DNA from: Pectinophora gossypiella
Taxonomy: Eukaryota; Arthropoda; Insecta; Lepidoptera; Gelechiidae
DNA length: 64,000 nucleotides
Direction: 5' to 3'
Assembly: GCF_024362695.1 (NCBI RefSeq)
Contig: NC_065425.1
Span: forward strand, 6,391,001 to 6,455,000
The position numbers and the translations under genes are program-made. Each line of letters starts with the position of its first letter. Positions within the stretch are counted from its first letter, which is position 1. This document shows, piece after piece, positions 63,813-64,000 of the stretch. The notes beneath the pieces are model-generated. The model was not told the origin of the DNA. It worked only from the letters and a program-made list of their open reading frames with translations, and did not search any database.

Positions 63813-64000
63813 GTGAGTGAGACAGCCATACTTACAGATACCATGATTTACTTTAAGAGAGTCGAGATAACCCCCGTGCCGGATTGTTCTTGGCGAAAAG
63901 GTTGTCCATTAATTATAATGGGCACCTTTGCGCCCGGATTACTCAGGGGTGGGCTTTTTGATTAATCATTTTTGATTAAATCACAAACAATTTTAATAAT

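Overview
This window is nuclear DNA from an insect, most likely a moth or butterfly (Lepidoptera). The evidence is AT-rich sequence, GT-AG introns, a ZAD-type C2H2 zinc-finger gene (an insect-expanded family), an NSD-type histone methyltransferase closest in layout to insect NSD/Mes-4, and dense tRNA-derived SINEs, MITEs, non-LTR retrotransposons and a piggyBac relic of kinds common in Lepidoptera. The species cannot be named from the sequence alone.

Layout: (1) 1-18.0 kb is mostly intergenic repeat mosaic. It holds one small two-exon gene (11985-13148, +) for a 92-residue putative membrane protein. (2) 18.4-33.2 kb, minus strand, is an NSD-type H3K36 methyltransferase gene. I could assemble it from 12 exons with consistent splice phases into 2227 codons: PWWP, long acidic region, PHD cluster, PWWP, AWS-SET-post-SET, short basic tail. 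(3) 33.2-35.4 kb is the shared upstream region of two divergent genes. (4) 35.4 kb to beyond the right edge, plus strand, is a ZAD + C2H2 zinc-finger gene. Eleven exons (677 codons) are visible and the 3' end is outside the window.

The most striking structure is the 19.2-kb fifth intron of the zinc-finger gene. About 17.8 kb of it (38164-55948) is an array of roughly 62 monomers of about 255 bp, grouped into some nine to eleven larger units. Each complete unit has its own head (CTAG + GC-rich hairpin), a variable number of monomers, and a distinct tail ending in a CAGT/GAGTCAGT microsatellite. It looks like tandemly stacked non-autonomous rolling-circle (Helitron/Helentron-like) elements or a higher-order satellite. 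Every monomer carries motifs resembling the YY1/Pho core GCCAT. One unit is split by a decayed piggyBac element at a TTAA that is still present as an empty site in sibling monomers, and an 810-bp block is duplicated almost without change.

In the NSD gene most of the longer introns are occupied largely by one mobile element each: a non-LTR retrotransposon with an intact 533-codon reverse transcriptase frame in intron 1, a 2165-bp foldback element in intron 3, and SINEs, MITEs or LINE fragments in introns 7-11. Several end within 10-50 bp of a splice site. All exon coordinates are read by eye from splice signals, reading phase and family motifs. No transcript evidence was available.
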